Below, piece after piece: positions 1-11,417 of a stretch of DNA of 64,000 nt. The position numbers and the translations under genes are program-made. The DNA is from Cephalotus follicularis (lineage: Eukaryota; Streptophyta; Magnoliopsida; Oxalidales; Cephalotaceae), in the NCBI GenBank assembly GCA_001972305.1, contig BDDD01001824.1:62001-126000 (forward strand). Reading direction: 5' to 3'. The notes beneath the pieces were generated by a model. The model made no database searches. It was not told where the DNA came from and saw only the letters and a program-made list of their open reading frames with translations. How positions within the stretch are numbered: the first letter of the stretch is position 1; each line of letters starts with the position of its first letter.

Positions 1-2555
1 TGAGCAAACCTCAGTACTGATATAGAATCTTAAAACATAAAATGATACTTTAAAGGATAGAAAATACCTGAACCTTTAAATATCATATATCTCATGTATA
101 AAATAATTCGACATTATTTCAGAAAATGAAGGAAAGTAGTCAAATAAACAATTCTCTCATTTCAAAACCAATATACGAATTTCAAAACGTTTCCAGATTT
201 TCAAATCAATATCTGAAGGCAAAATCTAATTTCCAAAGCAATATTCAAAATTCCTTTAACGTTATTCAAGTTAAAGATTCCAAAACAAAAAATTATTCGA
301 TTCCATAATCTCATCTTAGACATCCAAAACAAATAATAGAGACTTATCCAATTCCATAATCTCATTACCGAGATCCAAAGTGCAAGCACATATGCATAAG
401 TGCAAGGGGTTCATGAGGCCCAAATGCCAAACGGAAAGACGTGTACGGCACTACACAATCAATTACCACAATCCATAACATATCACATAACATATAACTA
501 GAGTCGACCCATACGCCTCTATCATACATAACGGATTCATAAATCCACCTCATGAGATTTATTCATAACATAGAGAGACGTCGTAGACTAATCACCCCGC
601 TACAGAAGTGTCATGTCCCCGTGCCAGGCTTACGACATGCCTATGGGACCTGCATAGGTAGGAAATATCTATGTATATCCTTATTCAAGGTTAACATACT
701 TCCTATGGTGAAAGTCATGTTCGTATAAATCAAGGAGTACACTCTCGTAAGTGAAAGTCATATTCATTTATAAATCCGGTAATATTACACTTCAGTAATA
801 AAACATATTTTATAAAAGTCCAAATGAACATACGATAACAAAATCCATACATTTTCATAAGCCAAAAAGAGTATCAAATACGAAAAGTCCGTAGTAAAAT
901 CAATATTGAAACCATTTCAATAGGGTTTTCCAAAAAATATTCATAAATCGTTCTCAAACGATATAATTTCACATAACACATGCTTTCATAATCGGAGATC
1001 AACTCATTTATTTTCAAAATAAAGAGACAATTGCATAACATTTCGTAAACCTTTCATAATCGAATTATAAAGCCAGAGCATATTGTAGTTTCACAAACAT
1101 ATCACACTGACTTTATTTCTAAACATATCAAAATACAGATCATAACGTAGTTCATAAAATTGAAGGAATCATATTCATAAAACAAAACTGAATTCATTTC
1201 AGTAAAACCGAAGGAATAAGCCAAGAATGAAGAATCCGTACATTATTCATAAAGTACAACTATCTTTTTATTATAATAAAACTAATAGGAGGGTATCAAG
1301 GAATGAAACATCTGTACCTCATGCGATCACAAAAATAACATCAAGAATATATATATCGATAATTCTCTAGACCGCTCCTCGGTTGTTGCAAAAATCTAAC
1401 AGAAAATAAAATCATTCTCATAAGGACTTGAAATAAAATCAGACGTCAACTCATGGGTCACTGTACACTGATCATGACCATATAAGATAACAATAGGTTT
1501 GCTAAGTCCAATTTGCAGAAACCACATCTAAACATAATTTCGGATTCACTAAATTCAAGTGGTCGTCGAGGTCATTCAATTTTGAATCATAAAACCGGTT
1601 CAGCTCATAAAATTTCGGAAACAGATACTGAATTACATAATTCAACAGAAGACAGAATTTAATGGAGAAGAGTTCAGAGTTTACCGAAAGCAGACGGAAC
1701 GGAGCACAGAGTCAGAATCACGCCACAGAATTTGAACGGGTCACACCTAATGGAAGAGCGGAGTCAAAAAACTGTCCAAAATGAGTCATCGGAGACTGCC
1801 GCGTGTGGGCTCGTGCGCCGCCGCTGGCCAGCATGTGTCTGTCACGCGCGGTCGGGTAATAGCAATAAGGGTCCGCTCTGGAGCACTTGAGACCAGGGAT
1901 AACATATCCGAGGCGCGTTTGCTACGGTGCCGCCGCATCTGGCTGGAACGAACGCATTGGATCGTGGTTGAATTTGCTGCCGATCTGCATTGCTAGCGTC
2001 ACCAAGGGTCGGGGCCGGTCGGGTTCGCTTCATCTCAATGCCAGGATTCTGAATATGAGATTGCCTTTTCGTGCCGATCACCGGAGATGGAGATATCGCG
2101 ATCGACAGTGGCAGGGACAGAAGAGGTTCGCCCGCGCACAAGAGGCCGTTTCCGGCGATGAGATGGGGTCCGGTGCACTCAGGAGATCATGGGGGTTCGA
2201 CCGGTGCTTTCGTCGGCATCGTATCGGTACCGACGCTGATGGCAGAGGCTGAGTGTGAGAGGGTGGCTGGGAGAGAGAGAAAGTGGGAGAGAAAAAAAAC
2301 TTAAATATAAAATTAGGGTTTTTGATTTTTAAAAATGCTGAAAATAGTTTTAACACTTAAATAAAAAGCCAAAATTGTTTTATTTATTCCTAAACTTGAT
2401 ATCAAAACCTACTAGGCTAAGGCTAAAACACACTTAGCCCAACCAAGGGAAAAACAAACTGAAAATGGGCAGTCGACATACCGAAAAAAATAAACAGCCC
2501 ATACGAAAAGATCAAAAAGGTCCGAAAAATTTATACAGAAAAATGGGATATTACA
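1..2555 (-). mobile_element. Ty3/gypsy LTR (G0), 5' end at 2555
   Basis: On the minus strand this begins TGTAATATCCC at 2555, a usual start for Ty3/gypsy LTRs. A TATA-like box follows, then a CT-rich leader (about 2300-2255), a GC-rich block (about 2260-1780) and a long AT-rich tail running off the left edge. No protein domain is visible; the short open frames on both strands are chance frames in the GC-rich block. The boundary at 2555 falls exactly inside the integrase reading frame of the adjacent copia element, so this LTR is an insertion into that element. It may be a solo LTR or the 5' LTR of a minus-strand element extending left. The family is inferred from the LTR start and architecture only. 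Confidence 0.6.
2302..2311 (-). promoter_or_regulatory. TATA-like box of LTR G0
   Basis: The minus strand reads TTATATTTAA about 245 bp inside the LTR and is followed directly by a CT-rich run, the usual context of an LTR transcription start. Confidence 0.4.
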
Positions 2556-3175
2556 TTCTCTCTCTAAAATTTGTATGGAGTCTTTTTCAGAATTGGACTT
2601 ATTGATGTTCTATTTAAAATGTAACATGCAGTGTTTGTAGCTTTGGCCCAAAAATAATTTGGAAGATTGTTTTCGCAAAGTATGGTTCTAGTCATTTCTT
2701 CTAAAGTTCTATTTCTCCTTTCAACAACACCGTTTTGTTGAGGAGTTCTAGGAGTTGAAAATTCATGTTTAAAACCATTTTCAATGCAAAAGTTATCACA
2801 AATGTGATTTTCAAACTTTTTACCATGATCGCTCCTTAAATTCAAAATAGAAATTCCTTTTTCATTTTGAACTTGTTTACAAAAATTTATAAAGAAAGTA
2901 GAAACTTCACTTTTATGTGCTAAAAAGAAAACCCATGTGTACCTAGAGTAGTCGTCGACAATAACATAAGCATAAGACTTACCACTTAAGCTCCTTATGT
3001 TCATAGTACCAAATAAATCCATATGAAGTAGTTCGAGTGGCCTAGTAGTTGAGACAATGTTACTTGATTTAAAACTTGCTCTAGTTTGTTTTCCTTGTTG
3101 ACAAGCGTCACAAATTTTATCTTTTTGAAAAATCAATTTAGGAAGACCTTTAACTAAGTCATGTTTTAAAATCAT
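2556..3175 (-). pseudogene. copia integrase core, truncated (C1)
   Basis: This would encode the part of the copia polyprotein that inserts cDNA into chromosomes. The 203-residue frame starts with the CDACQQGKQ half of the HHCC zinc motif. The rve core follows with its three acidic residues visible: D in LLHMDLFG, D in RSDHGKKFEN and E in QQNGVVERRN. The frame ends at a TAG where the family usually has tryptophan after TPYKF, and a few codons later the sequence is cut by LTR G0. Everything downstream (integrase C-terminus, reverse transcriptase, RNase H) is missing. A one-base frameshift separates it from the upstream frame at about 3175. Confidence 0.85.
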
Positions 3176-3624
3176 GGAACATGTCCAAGTCTTCTATGCC
3201 ACATCCAACTATCTTCATTTAAGGAAACAAGACATTTAACATTTTTGTTCTGAAGATCATCTATGTTTATTGCATAAACATTGCCTTCTCTTTGTCCTAT
3301 AAACTTGGTGGTGTTATTGTTATGGTCAATCACTCTACATGATAAGTTTTCAAAAATAACTCTACAATTCTTGTCACACAATTGACTTATGCTCAAGAGA
3401 TTGTGTTTGAGTCCTTTAACATGTAGTACATTAGTAATAGTAACATATTTATTACCTATGGATCCAGTTCCAATGATTTTTCCTTTGGCGTTGTCTCCAA
3501 ATGTTACATTTCCTCCATCTTTTGGGTCCCAAGTCACAAATAGACTTTTGTCTCCCGTCATATGTTTAGAACACCCGCTATCGAGGTACCAATGATTCCT
3601 CTTTGATGATGTCTTCAGGCACAT
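3172..3624 (-). pseudogene. copia aspartic protease and GAG-pre-integrase segment (C1)
   Basis: The 150-residue frame contains WYLDSGCSKHMTGD at residues 12-25, the copia protease active site (DSG), and then NLLSISQL, typical of the same domain. It ends in WMWHRRLGHVP, the HxxxGH half of the GAG-pre-integrase zinc motif; the CxxC half lies in the next frame. The protease processes the Gag-Pol polyprotein. The active-site residues look intact, but the frame is separated from gag by stops and from integrase by a frameshift. Confidence 0.85.
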
Positions 3625-3639
3625 CTACAAGACAAATAT

Positions 3640-5283
3640 CTTTAACTTGGAGACTTTGGTTCCCAAGTTGCTTTGGGTAGGGGGGGTTAGTGATAAATGT
3701 TCCTTTTGGAACCCATATAGTTCTTAACTTAAACATTTGATTCTAAAGAACATGTTTTGTTTAAACTTATTTCTCTTATGCATGTAATTTTTTCTGTGAT
3801 GGCAGTTGTGTGTAGTGTGATCATTTTTATTGCAATAGTTACAAGTTATACTAGATGAAGTCTTTTAAGTATCTTTCTTTTCAAGATATTTTTGAAAAGG
3901 CTTAACACTATTCATCTCATCATAACCTAGGGCAGATTTATTGAAAACACACATTTGTATTCCTAAAAGATTATCTACTTTTTCACTACCATTTGAAAAC
4001 TTTGAAAATGTTTTCTTAAGAGCATCAACTTCTAATTTGAGAGTTTCATTCTCTTTTTGAAGAGATACAATCTTATTATCTATTGGCTTGCTGACTAAAC
4101 ATTATATCTCATGTTTTAAGCTAGCGTTTTCTTTATTAAAAATTTTTATTGTCTTTTTGAGTGAAGCATTTTCTATACCAAATTGTTCAAGTAATTCAAG
4201 AAGTTCACTTACCTCATTTTCACTTTCCTCTTCATCGAGATCATCAATTGCCATCAACACCAATTGTGCTACTTCTTGGTTCTCCTCCTCTTCGGAGCTA
4301 GATTCATCATTGTCTGACCATGTAGCTAGCATTACTTTCTTCTTTTTGATTGTTTCTTTGGCTTTCTTTAATCTCGGACATTCACTTTTGTAGTGTTTGG
4401 GTTGGTTGCATTCGAAACATATGATCTTTTCCTTCTTTGTATCTAATTTTGAAGGAACTAACTCTTTGTGGCTTTTGCTGCCAAATTTCTTCTTTGGTAA
4501 AAATCTTTTGAATCTCCTTGTTATTAGGGTCGTTTCATCGTCACTTTCTTCTTCTCTTGAATCAATTGTAGAAGATTTGAAAGCTATAACTTTCTTTTTC
4601 TTCTTGTCTAGTTCTTCATCATCTTCATGATTTTTGATCGTCATCTCATGTGTCATTAGCGATCCAAGGACCTTTTCAAGTGGTAATGTATTAAGATCTT
4701 TAGGTTCATCTATAGCAGTGACCTTAGGCATCCAACTCTTAGGTAGACACTTGAGAATCTTTCTTACCATCTCACTATTAGTGTAACACTTATTTAAAGA
4801 TTGCAGTGAGTTTATAATATTGGTAAAACGAACAAACATACTAGAAATAATTTCATTTTCTTTCATCGAGAACATTTCATATTCTCCTACTAGCATATTT
4901 ATTTTGGCATCTTTTACCTGATTGGTTCCCTCATAGTCAACCTTGAGTCTAGCCCATATCTCCTTTGAGGTAGTGCATGAAGAGACTCTATTGAACTCGT
5001 TAGAATTTAAGGCAGATATTATAACATGTTTAGATTTAGCGATTAGTTGTACCTTCTTTATATCATCATCTGTATATAAACATCTGGGTTTAAGAGTTTT
5101 GACATCTTCTTTTGAAACTGTGTGGGGAAGTTTAGGACCGTCAATGATGATGTCGCATAAGTTGAAGTCAAGAGCTTGAATGAAGATCGTCATCTTTGCT
5201 TTCAAGTGACTGTAGTTGTTTCCGTTGAAGAAGGGAGGCTTCGAGATGGACATACTCTTTTTGTTTGTCATTTTCAATTCCAT
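3640..5283 (-). pseudogene. Sirevirus-type gag (C1)
   Basis: The start at 5283 opens a 393-residue frame. Residues about 15-215 match the UBN2-type Gag fold of plant copia elements (PPFFNGNNYSHLKAKM, KVDYEGTNQVKDAKI, RKILKCLPKSW). A basic and acidic stretch follows, then CCHC knuckle CFECNQPKHYKSEC and an acidic coiled-coil tail. A TAA near 4102 ends this frame, but the same product continues: a leucine-rich coil and second knuckle CNYCNKNDHTTHNC are readable down to about 3640, interrupted by more stops. Gag forms the virus-like particle and binds RNA. Two knuckles split by a coil are characteristic of Sireviruses. The start lies about 45 bp downstream of the primer binding site. Confidence 0.85.
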
Positions 5284-5325
5284 AGAAGATCTTTGTAACG
5301 TCTAACAATTAAGAAATAATGTTAA

Positions 5326-5339
5326 CCACTCTGATACCA
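5326..5339 (-). other. primer binding site (C1)
   Basis: The minus strand reads TGGTATCAGAGTGG, complementary with one mismatch to the 3' end of initiator tRNA-Met. It lies two bases inside the LTR end. Confidence 0.85.
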
Positions 5340-5341
5340 AT

Positions 5342-5730
5342 TGAAATAATAAAACAACTCTTGCAATATACAAGAGGGGGAGGGGGTTGAATTGAATATA
5401 TAAAATACTAAAGTAAATATATTATAAATAAAAAACTTTAATATAAATAGTATAGGGATAGAGAAAGTCTCAGTTTTTAGAGTGGTTCGGTCGAACTCTT
5501 GCCTACGTCCACTTTTCCCAAGGCAGCTCATTGAGTTTTTATTAAGGTAGTAATTCGTTACACCTTACACTTTTTCTTGATTGATCTCTCAATCACAAGA
5601 CCTTGACCTCAAGACCTTATAGGATTCACTCTCCTCTATCACAAGTGTTTGATTTTGTGTTTTCAAAACAACCTCTAAGTAGGTTTGATATAGCTTATAA
5701 TGTTGAGAACAATTGAACAACTCAAGAACA
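5342..5730 (-). repeat. 5' LTR of C1
   Basis: On the minus strand it runs from TGTTCTTGAG at 5730 to ATTTCA at 5342 (389 bp, TG...CA ends) and is followed by the primer binding site. The outer border is set where the sequence switches to the G1 LTR (compare 5731 with about 12316). No matching 3' LTR is in the window. It carries no GTCGAC-type array, unlike C2. Confidence 0.6.
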
Positions 5731-5741
5731 TGGGACTGAAC

Positions 5742-5791
5742 GTCGACGCTTAAGGGACATAAGCGTCGACGCCTAAGGAATAAACGCCGAC
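5742..5791 (+). promoter_or_regulatory. palindrome array, end of downstream cluster (G1 5' LTR)
   Basis: Three units with cores GTCGAC, GTCGAC and GCCGAC start at 5742, 5765 and 5786 (spacing 23 and 21 bp), each flanked by CG or GCG arms. They correspond to the units at 12326, 12349 and 12370 in the 3' LTR. Function is unknown. Confidence 0.6.
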
Positions 5792-6677
5792 GCTTTAGAG
5801 TCCTGTTTGGACAGTTTTTACGGTTTTGATACTCGACGATCCCTATTTCACCTAGGATGCTTTAGAGCATTTGTATGCAATGCATGTACACTGTTTACTG
5901 CCTGTTTGGTTACTGTTTGTAAATCGTTTATGATTTCTAAAGTTGTGATGTTTAGAATTGCACATGTGAACTCGGAATGTGCTATTTTGAATATGGAAAT
6001 ATGTATTGGTTAATAACGTATCTTCGATGAACTGTAAACGATTTACACCACTGATTTGTTCAATGTATTTCTACTACTGAAATTACATGTTTCAAATATT
6101 TATTACTTCAGAAATATTTGAAAATGAACTGCTGTTGTCGATCTGAAGGATTACCACTGTACTCTTTACTGCACTGTTTACTGTTTGATTTGCTGTTTGC
6201 TCTATGAATTTCTATGTGTTTGTGCTTGAACCACTGGTTGGATGGCGGAGGCTGCCAGCGCCGGCTAGTGGTAGGGTTGACCTATGGGCCAGGAGTTGGC
6301 TGGGTGACTCACTGTACTATACTGTTGCCTCGCTCGGTTGCCTGGAGTAGGGACCGGAGTGGGAGTGTAGCTTGGGGCCAGGAGGTTGCAGCGTTACACG
6401 TACTGCCTGCCTATTGTGGTCCTCTTACGGACTTACTGTACTGCCTATTGGTCCTTTTCGGACATTACTGTGCCTGTTGATGTAACCCTGGCCGGGTTAC
6501 AACTGTACTGTTCTTGCATACATATATTTTCTTATATATGTACCCACTGTTATTTTACTGTACTGCTAAAATATATATATTTCTCATATATATATAAACT
6601 GGTATTTCCTGCACTGCATCCTTTATACATACATTACATGACATGAACTTAATGTTGATCCTGACTACTTTTATGAC

Positions 6678-6702
6678 TTAGCCGAGTGAGGACAAAGGCT
6701 AA
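6678..6702 (+). other. conserved LTR stem-loop
   Basis: TTAGCC and GGCTAA form a perfect 6-bp inverted repeat around a 13-base loop, GAGTGAGGACAAA. The same arrangement recurs in the LTRs of G4, G5, G6 and the solo LTR. Confidence 0.6.
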
Positions 6703-7014
6703 CCCCCTACTTTACAGATTGATGTAGTGGACCGGTTGGACTGGCGTGGACGAAGAACAAGTCGTTATGTTGTTATTGTTCTTTGTTTTACTTATTATCC
6801 TATTTTGTAATAAACCGGGTTTTGTTTAAGGACTACTACGTGCTGTATTTATGGTTTTGTTTAATGATGGGATTTAATATTTACCTGTGATCACGCTCCG
6901 TTTTGTGGGCTATTAACAATGTCAGATTTGTGTTAAGTAGCGTGTAGTATGGGATGCACGTTACGAGTTTACAGCTTATGAATTTGTTTATGCTTCCGCA
7001 ACTGATGTTCCTTG

Positions 7015-7647
7015 GAGACTTATGTTCCGCGAATTGAACAAGAGCGATGAGAGACGAAGCTCTTGGAGTTGAGATAGGGAGAAATGATTGTGGCTGAGTA
7101 TCAGGCAAGGTTCATGGAGCTGGCCAGACATTCACCTTATCTCGTAGCTGATGAAGAGAAGAAGACTTGGAGATTCCTGAGAGGTCTGCGACCGGATATT
7201 CGATCAAGAATTAGAGCTATGGAACTGGGGACTTTTGTGGAGGTTGCTTAGAAAGCAAGACTGTTGGAGACAATATCCAGCGAAGACCTGGCTGAGAGAG
7301 CTCGCGCACAATAGAGTAAACAGAGTCCTACAAAGTCCCGACGGGCATTGTTGAAGTGGCAAGATGGTGGTTCTCCGACGAAGTCATCTAAGAACAAGTC
7401 TCAGCAGACAGCTTCACAGGGTACTCCCAGCCAGCGGAGTAATGCTAGATCTAGAGGTTGCTATTATTGTGGCCGTACAGGCCACCAACAGAAAGATTGC
7501 TGGAGGTTCAATGGTTGGTGCCTGAGGTGCGGGGCACCTGGTCATTCGGTGAAGGATTGTCCGAAGAGTTCTGCTACAGCGCCTACTGGGCCAAGGAGTA
7601 GTAGTGGTGCGGCGGCGGGACCGTCACAGAGGAAGGACACTGGCAAG
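7015..7647 (+). pseudogene. gag, C-terminal half (G1)
   Basis: The reading frame resumes in mid-Gag, at the point matching 45766 of G6. It shows the end of the Retrotrans_gag domain (VAEYQARFMELARHSPYL, FLRGLRPDIRSRIRAMEL) and then two CCHC knuckles, CYYCGRTGHQQKDC (7459-7500) and CLRCGAPGHSVKDC (7519-7560). Stops lie at about 7048 (TGA), 7075 (TAG), 7249 (TAG) and 7312 (TAG). The TAG at 7075 is shared with G6 (45824). The first methionine after the last stop is at 7348, but that is not the true Gag start. Gag packages the element RNA. Confidence 0.85.
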
Positions 7648-8169
7648 AGCATCGCAAAAGGTAGAGTTTTTGTACTTGCTCAGACAGAGGTTCCAGAGTC
7701 GACTTCTATTGTTGGAGGTACTTTGTACATATATGGTTTTTCTGCTAGAGTATTGATGGATTCTGGAGCATCGCATTCTTTTATATCTGCACGTTTTGCA
7801 TCTTGTTTAGATGTCACTCCTGACTGCATGTCATACATGCTTAACGTGAGTACACCGACCGGGACTTCTTTGTACACTGACTCGGTATATAGAGGATGTG
7901 AGATGCCTATGGCAGGCATTTCTTTGTATGCACATTTGATAGTGTTGCCTATCCGTGAGTTCGATGTTATATTGGGGATGGATTGGCTATCAGTAAACCG
8001 TGCTCGTATGGATTGTTACAATAAAACTGTGGATTTTTGTCTACCCGATGGAAAGACTTTCCAGTTCAAGGGAGACAAAGGGTTCTCAACACCAATCATA
8101 TCCTTTATTCGAGCATCGAGATACCTAGAGAAGGGATGTGAGGGATATCTGGCCTATGTGATTGATTAA
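7648..8169 (+). pseudogene. retropepsin-like protease (G1)
   Basis: This is the RVP_2 aspartic protease that cleaves Gag-Pol. It is continuous with the gag knuckles from 7348. The catalytic motif VLMDSGASHSFIS lies at about 7744-7782 and the typical end FDVILGMDWLS at about 7960. The active site is intact. The frame stops at TAA 8167, where G6 has an arginine codon, just before the linker to reverse transcriptase. Confidence 0.85.
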
Positions 8170-8184
8170 AGGAGAGAGAAAGGC

Positions 8185-8970
8185 TTGAGCTTGGAGGAAA
8201 TTCCAGTTGTGTACGAATTTTCAGATGTATTTCCTGATGACTTGGCATCTTTGCCACCGAAGAGAAATATGGAGTTCATTATCGATCTTATACCAGGTAC
8301 AGCTCCTATTTCTAAAGCACCATATAGAATGGCCCCTGTAGAATTGAGGGAACTGAAATTGCAGTTGCAAGATCTAATCGATAAGGGCTTTATTCGACCT
8401 AGTGTTTCTCTGTGGGATGCGCCTGTACTGTTTGTCAAGAAGAAGGATGGGTCGATGAGGCTTTGCATCAACTACAGAATGTTGAACAAGGCAACTATCA
8501 AGAACAAATATCCTTTACCCCACATCGAGGAATTGTTTGACCAGTTGCAAGGATCAAGGGTGTTTTCCAAGCTCGACTTGAGGTCAGGTTATCACCAACT
8601 GAGAGTAAGGGAAGGAGACATTGAGAAGACTTCCTTCTGGACACGGTATGGCTACTACGAGTTCTTGGTGATGCCGTTCGGTGTTACCAATGCACCGGCA
8701 GCTTTCATGTCAATGATGAATGACGTATTCTGACCATACTTGGACCAGTTTGTTGTGGTATTTATTGATGACATACTGGTATATTCAAGGAGTGAGGAGG
8801 AACACGCTCATCATCTGAGGCTTGTATTGCAAGTTCTCAGAGAACATCGGTTGTACGCCAAGTTTGGAAAATGTGAGTTCTGGCTTGATCATGTGATCTT
8901 TCTCGGTCACATCGTATCTGGGGAAGGCTTGACGATGGATCCGTCAAAGACTGAAGTGGTACGAGACTAG
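8185..8970 (+). pseudogene. reverse transcriptase (G1)
   Basis: RVT_1 copies element RNA into DNA. Visible motifs in order are [16 protein letters not shown], the fingers motif [15 protein letters not shown], the first catalytic aspartate in [30 protein letters not shown], and the second motif [12 protein letters not shown] with both aspartates (about 8757-8790). A TGA at 8731 (arginine in G6) splits fingers/palm from the FIDD segment, and a TAG at 8968 replaces tryptophan of the DWPQPKN linker. Catalytic residues are otherwise conserved. Confidence 0.9.
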
Positions 8971-8985
8971 CCACAACCAAAGAAT

Positions 8986-9560
8986 GTGACGGAGGTGCGC
9001 AGTTTCCTTGGATTGGCGGGGTACTATATGAGGTTTATCCTGTACTTTTCGAGGATAGCCGAGCCCTTGAGTAGACTGACCCAGAAGAAGACCCTGTTTG
9101 TCTTGGACGAAGACTGTGAATCTAGCTTTCATGAACTGAAGGATCGGTTAGTTTTCGCCCCTGTCTTGGCATTACCTGATGGTAATGAGGTCTTTGCAGT
9201 CTACAATGATGCATCAGGTAGGGGTTTGGGCTGTGTATCGATGCAGCGAGGCAGAGTGATTGCATATGCCTCAAGGAAGCTAAAACCTTATGAAGAAAAC
9301 TACCCGACTCATGACCTCGAACTTGCAGCTATTATCTTTGCCATTCAGAAGTGGAGGCACTATCTTTATGGGGTGCATTTTGAGATCTTCACCGATCATA
9401 AGAGTTTGAGGTACCTGTTTTGTCAGGACACACTAAACATGAGGCAGCGCAGGTGGGTGGAATTCTTTAATGATTATGATTTTAGTGTTCAGTACCACCC
9501 GGGGAAAGCGAATGTAGTCGCTGATGCCTTGAGCCGCAAGGCTACGGTTGCCAGTGCGAT
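8986..9560 (+). pseudogene. RNase H (G1)
   Basis: After the connection ([17 protein letters not shown]) the RNase H domain shows its acidic residues in VYNDASGRGLG, THDLELAAI and [11 protein letters not shown]. It closes with [16 protein letters not shown] at about 9490-9540. It degrades RNA in RNA:DNA hybrids during reverse transcription. The frame is open through into integrase. All expected acidic residues are present; the Y-S-D of other copies is Y-N-D here. Confidence 0.88.
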
Positions 9561-11079
9561 GGTGTCGCAATGGAGAATGTTAGAAGACTTCCACGAGTGG
9601 TCTCCGTTCAATCAGTCACCGGGAATCTTTGTGGCCGACATGCGAGTACAGCCTGTGTTACTGGATCACATCAGGGATGCACAACCACACGATCTGGAGT
9701 TGCAACAAATTCGGGGGAACCTGGACTCGGAATCCATTTTTCGAGTACATGCTGATGGTATTCTGAGATTTCGGGGACGCGTGTGTCTTCTGAATGAACC
9801 AGGGTTGAAGAATGAGTTACTTTGCGGGGCTCATAAATCTCTGTACAGTATCCATCCTAGTAGCACTAAAATGTATCAAGATATGAAGAAGACTTACTGG
9901 CAGCCTGGCATGAAATGTGAGATCGCCGAGTATGTGGCAAGGTGTGTAACTTTCCAGACAGTTAAGGCCGAGCACCAGATACCGGCAGGTTTGCTACAAC
10001 CTTTACCAATTCCAGAGTGGAAGTGGGAACATGTTACGATGGATTTTGTTTCGGGTTTTCCACTAACTCGGAACCGTCACAACGCCGTATGGGTTGTCGT
10101 GGATAGACTCACCAAATCAGCACACTTTCTGCCTACACACGTTACCGATTCTGCTAGCAAGCTAGCCCGTTTGTATGTGAAGGAGATAGTGAGGCTACAC
10201 AGTGTTCCAGTCAGCATCGTATGTGACAGAGATGCCATCTTCACTTCCAACTTTTGGAAGAGGTTTCAGACAGCTTTCGGGATGAAGTTAAACCTGAGTA
10301 CTGCCTTCTACCCTCAGACCGATGGCCAATCTGAGCGTACCATCCAGACCTTGGAGGATATGCTACGGGCTTGCATTATTGATTTTGCTGGTACATGGGA
10401 GGATCACATTCCTTCGATAGAGTTCTCTTATAATAACAGCTATCATTCCAGTATCGGCATGGCACCGTTTGAAGCACTGTAAGGGAGGAAGTGCAGATCT
10501 CCTGTATGTTGGGATGAGGTCAGGGAACGACCTTTACTCGAGACTGAATTAGTGGAGGAAACTTCAGAAAAGATTAGGATGATAAAAAAGAAGCTGCTTG
10601 CTGCTCAGAGCTAGCAGAAGAGCTATGCGGACAGTGTCAAGAGGAGGCCTTTGACCTTCAGTGTGGGCGATCATCTGTTCTTAAAGGTCTCACCATGGAA
10701 GGGCATGCAAAGGTTTGGGAAAAAGGGCAAATTAGCTCCTCGCTGCATTGGTCCTTTCGAGATTTTGGAGAGAGTTCGGGAGGTAGCCTACCAGCTTGCC
10801 TTACCTCCTGCACTGTCGAACGTGCACAACGTCTTTCATGTATCTATGCTGAGGAGATATATCCTGGACCCGTCACATGTCCTGAATTATGATGTTGTTC
10901 CGGAACAAGATGACCTATCTTATGAAGAGTTTCCTGTATGGATTCTAGAATGGAAGACGCATATTTTGAGGAACCGAGCCATCTCCATGGTCAAGGTTCA
11001 ATGGCAGTTCCACCGACCGGATGAAGCAACTTGGGAGCGTGAGGAGGATATCCGAGAACGCTACCCGCACATGTTCTAG
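9561..11079 (+). pseudogene. integrase with chromodomain-like tail (G1)
   Basis: The HHCC domain reads HKSLYSIHP ... ARCVTFQTVK; the second cysteine of the CxxC pair is phenylalanine here (cysteine in G4 and G6), which should damage zinc binding. The DDE core follows: VTMDFVSGFP, IVCDRDAIFTS and TDGQSERTIQTLED. The frame stops at TAA 10480 (tyrosine in G6) and TAG about 10612. It then continues as 10651-11079 with GDHLFLKVSPWKG, FGKKGKLAPRCIGPFEI and a tail ending QFHRPDEATWEREEDI, resembling the degenerate chromodomain of Tekay-type chromoviruses that directs insertion to heterochromatin. The stop at 11077 is the shared natural end. Confidence 0.87.
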
Positions 11080-11111
11080 TCTCTTTTTAAATTTTATGGA
11101 GGAAATTCTTT

Positions 11112-11125
11112 GAAGGAGGGGTGGA
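11112..11125 (+). other. polypurine tract (G1)
   Basis: GAAGGAGGGGTGGA lies immediately before the 3' LTR start TGTAACGCC and would prime plus-strand synthesis. G4 and G6 have the same tract. Confidence 0.85.
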
Positions 11126-11321
11126 TGTAACGCCCGGGATTTTTATATGTGTGGTAATTTCACAATGTAAATGTACTTTATTGTGGAATTAATAAAAAGA
11201 CGAATTTCTGAATTTGATGATGTTTTCCCAAACTCTGATGTTGTTGATCTTAGGAGTCCAATTGTTAGAGAAATGTTAAAAGCGTAAATTTCGTTAAACG
11301 ACACAGTTTTAAGGTTAAAGC

Positions 11322-11417
11322 ACTGACGCCTAGATTTGGAGCGTCGACGCTTTAGCGATTGAAACACACGTTAAAATTTAAACACATAAGCGCCGACGCC
11401 TGCATGTAAACGTCGAT
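11322..11417 (+). promoter_or_regulatory. upstream palindrome array (G1 3' LTR)
   Basis: Cores ACTGAC (11322), GTCGAC (11343), GCCGAC (11392) and GTCGAT (11412) are each followed by GC(C/T). Spacings are 21, 49 and 20 bp. The array ends about 280 bp before the TATA-like box. Confidence 0.6.

Larger units (their letters stand above)
2556..5730 (-). mobile_element. Sirevirus-type Ty1/copia element (C1), 3' part missing
   Basis: Minus-strand order is LTR (5730-5342), primer binding site (5339-5326), gag (5283 down to about 3640), protease plus GAG-pre-integrase zinc motif (3624-3172), and integrase (3175-2556). The element stops within the sequence after the integrase core, where LTR G0 begins. 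Reverse transcriptase, RNase H and the 3' LTR are therefore absent and expected left of the window. The Gag with one CCHC knuckle, a long acidic/coiled-coil tail and a second CCHC knuckle is typical of the Sirevirus/Maximus lineage. The element abuts truncated LTR sequence of G1 at 5731. Confidence 0.75.
5731..7013 (+). repeat. 5' LTR remnant of G1
   Basis: This is collinear with 12316-13600 of the 3' LTR at high identity by eye. It lacks the first 1.2 kb, displaced or removed by C1, and the last 90 bp, lost in the deletion into gag. It includes three array palindromes (cores at 5742, 5765 and 5786), the ACTGTTTACTG-rich stretch and the TTAGCC hairpin at 6678-6702. Confidence 0.85.

Noticed and set aside
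1781..2252. Overlapping plus- and minus-strand open frames in the GC-rich block
   Set aside because: They come from base composition in an LTR leader; no domain or consistent reading frame is seen.
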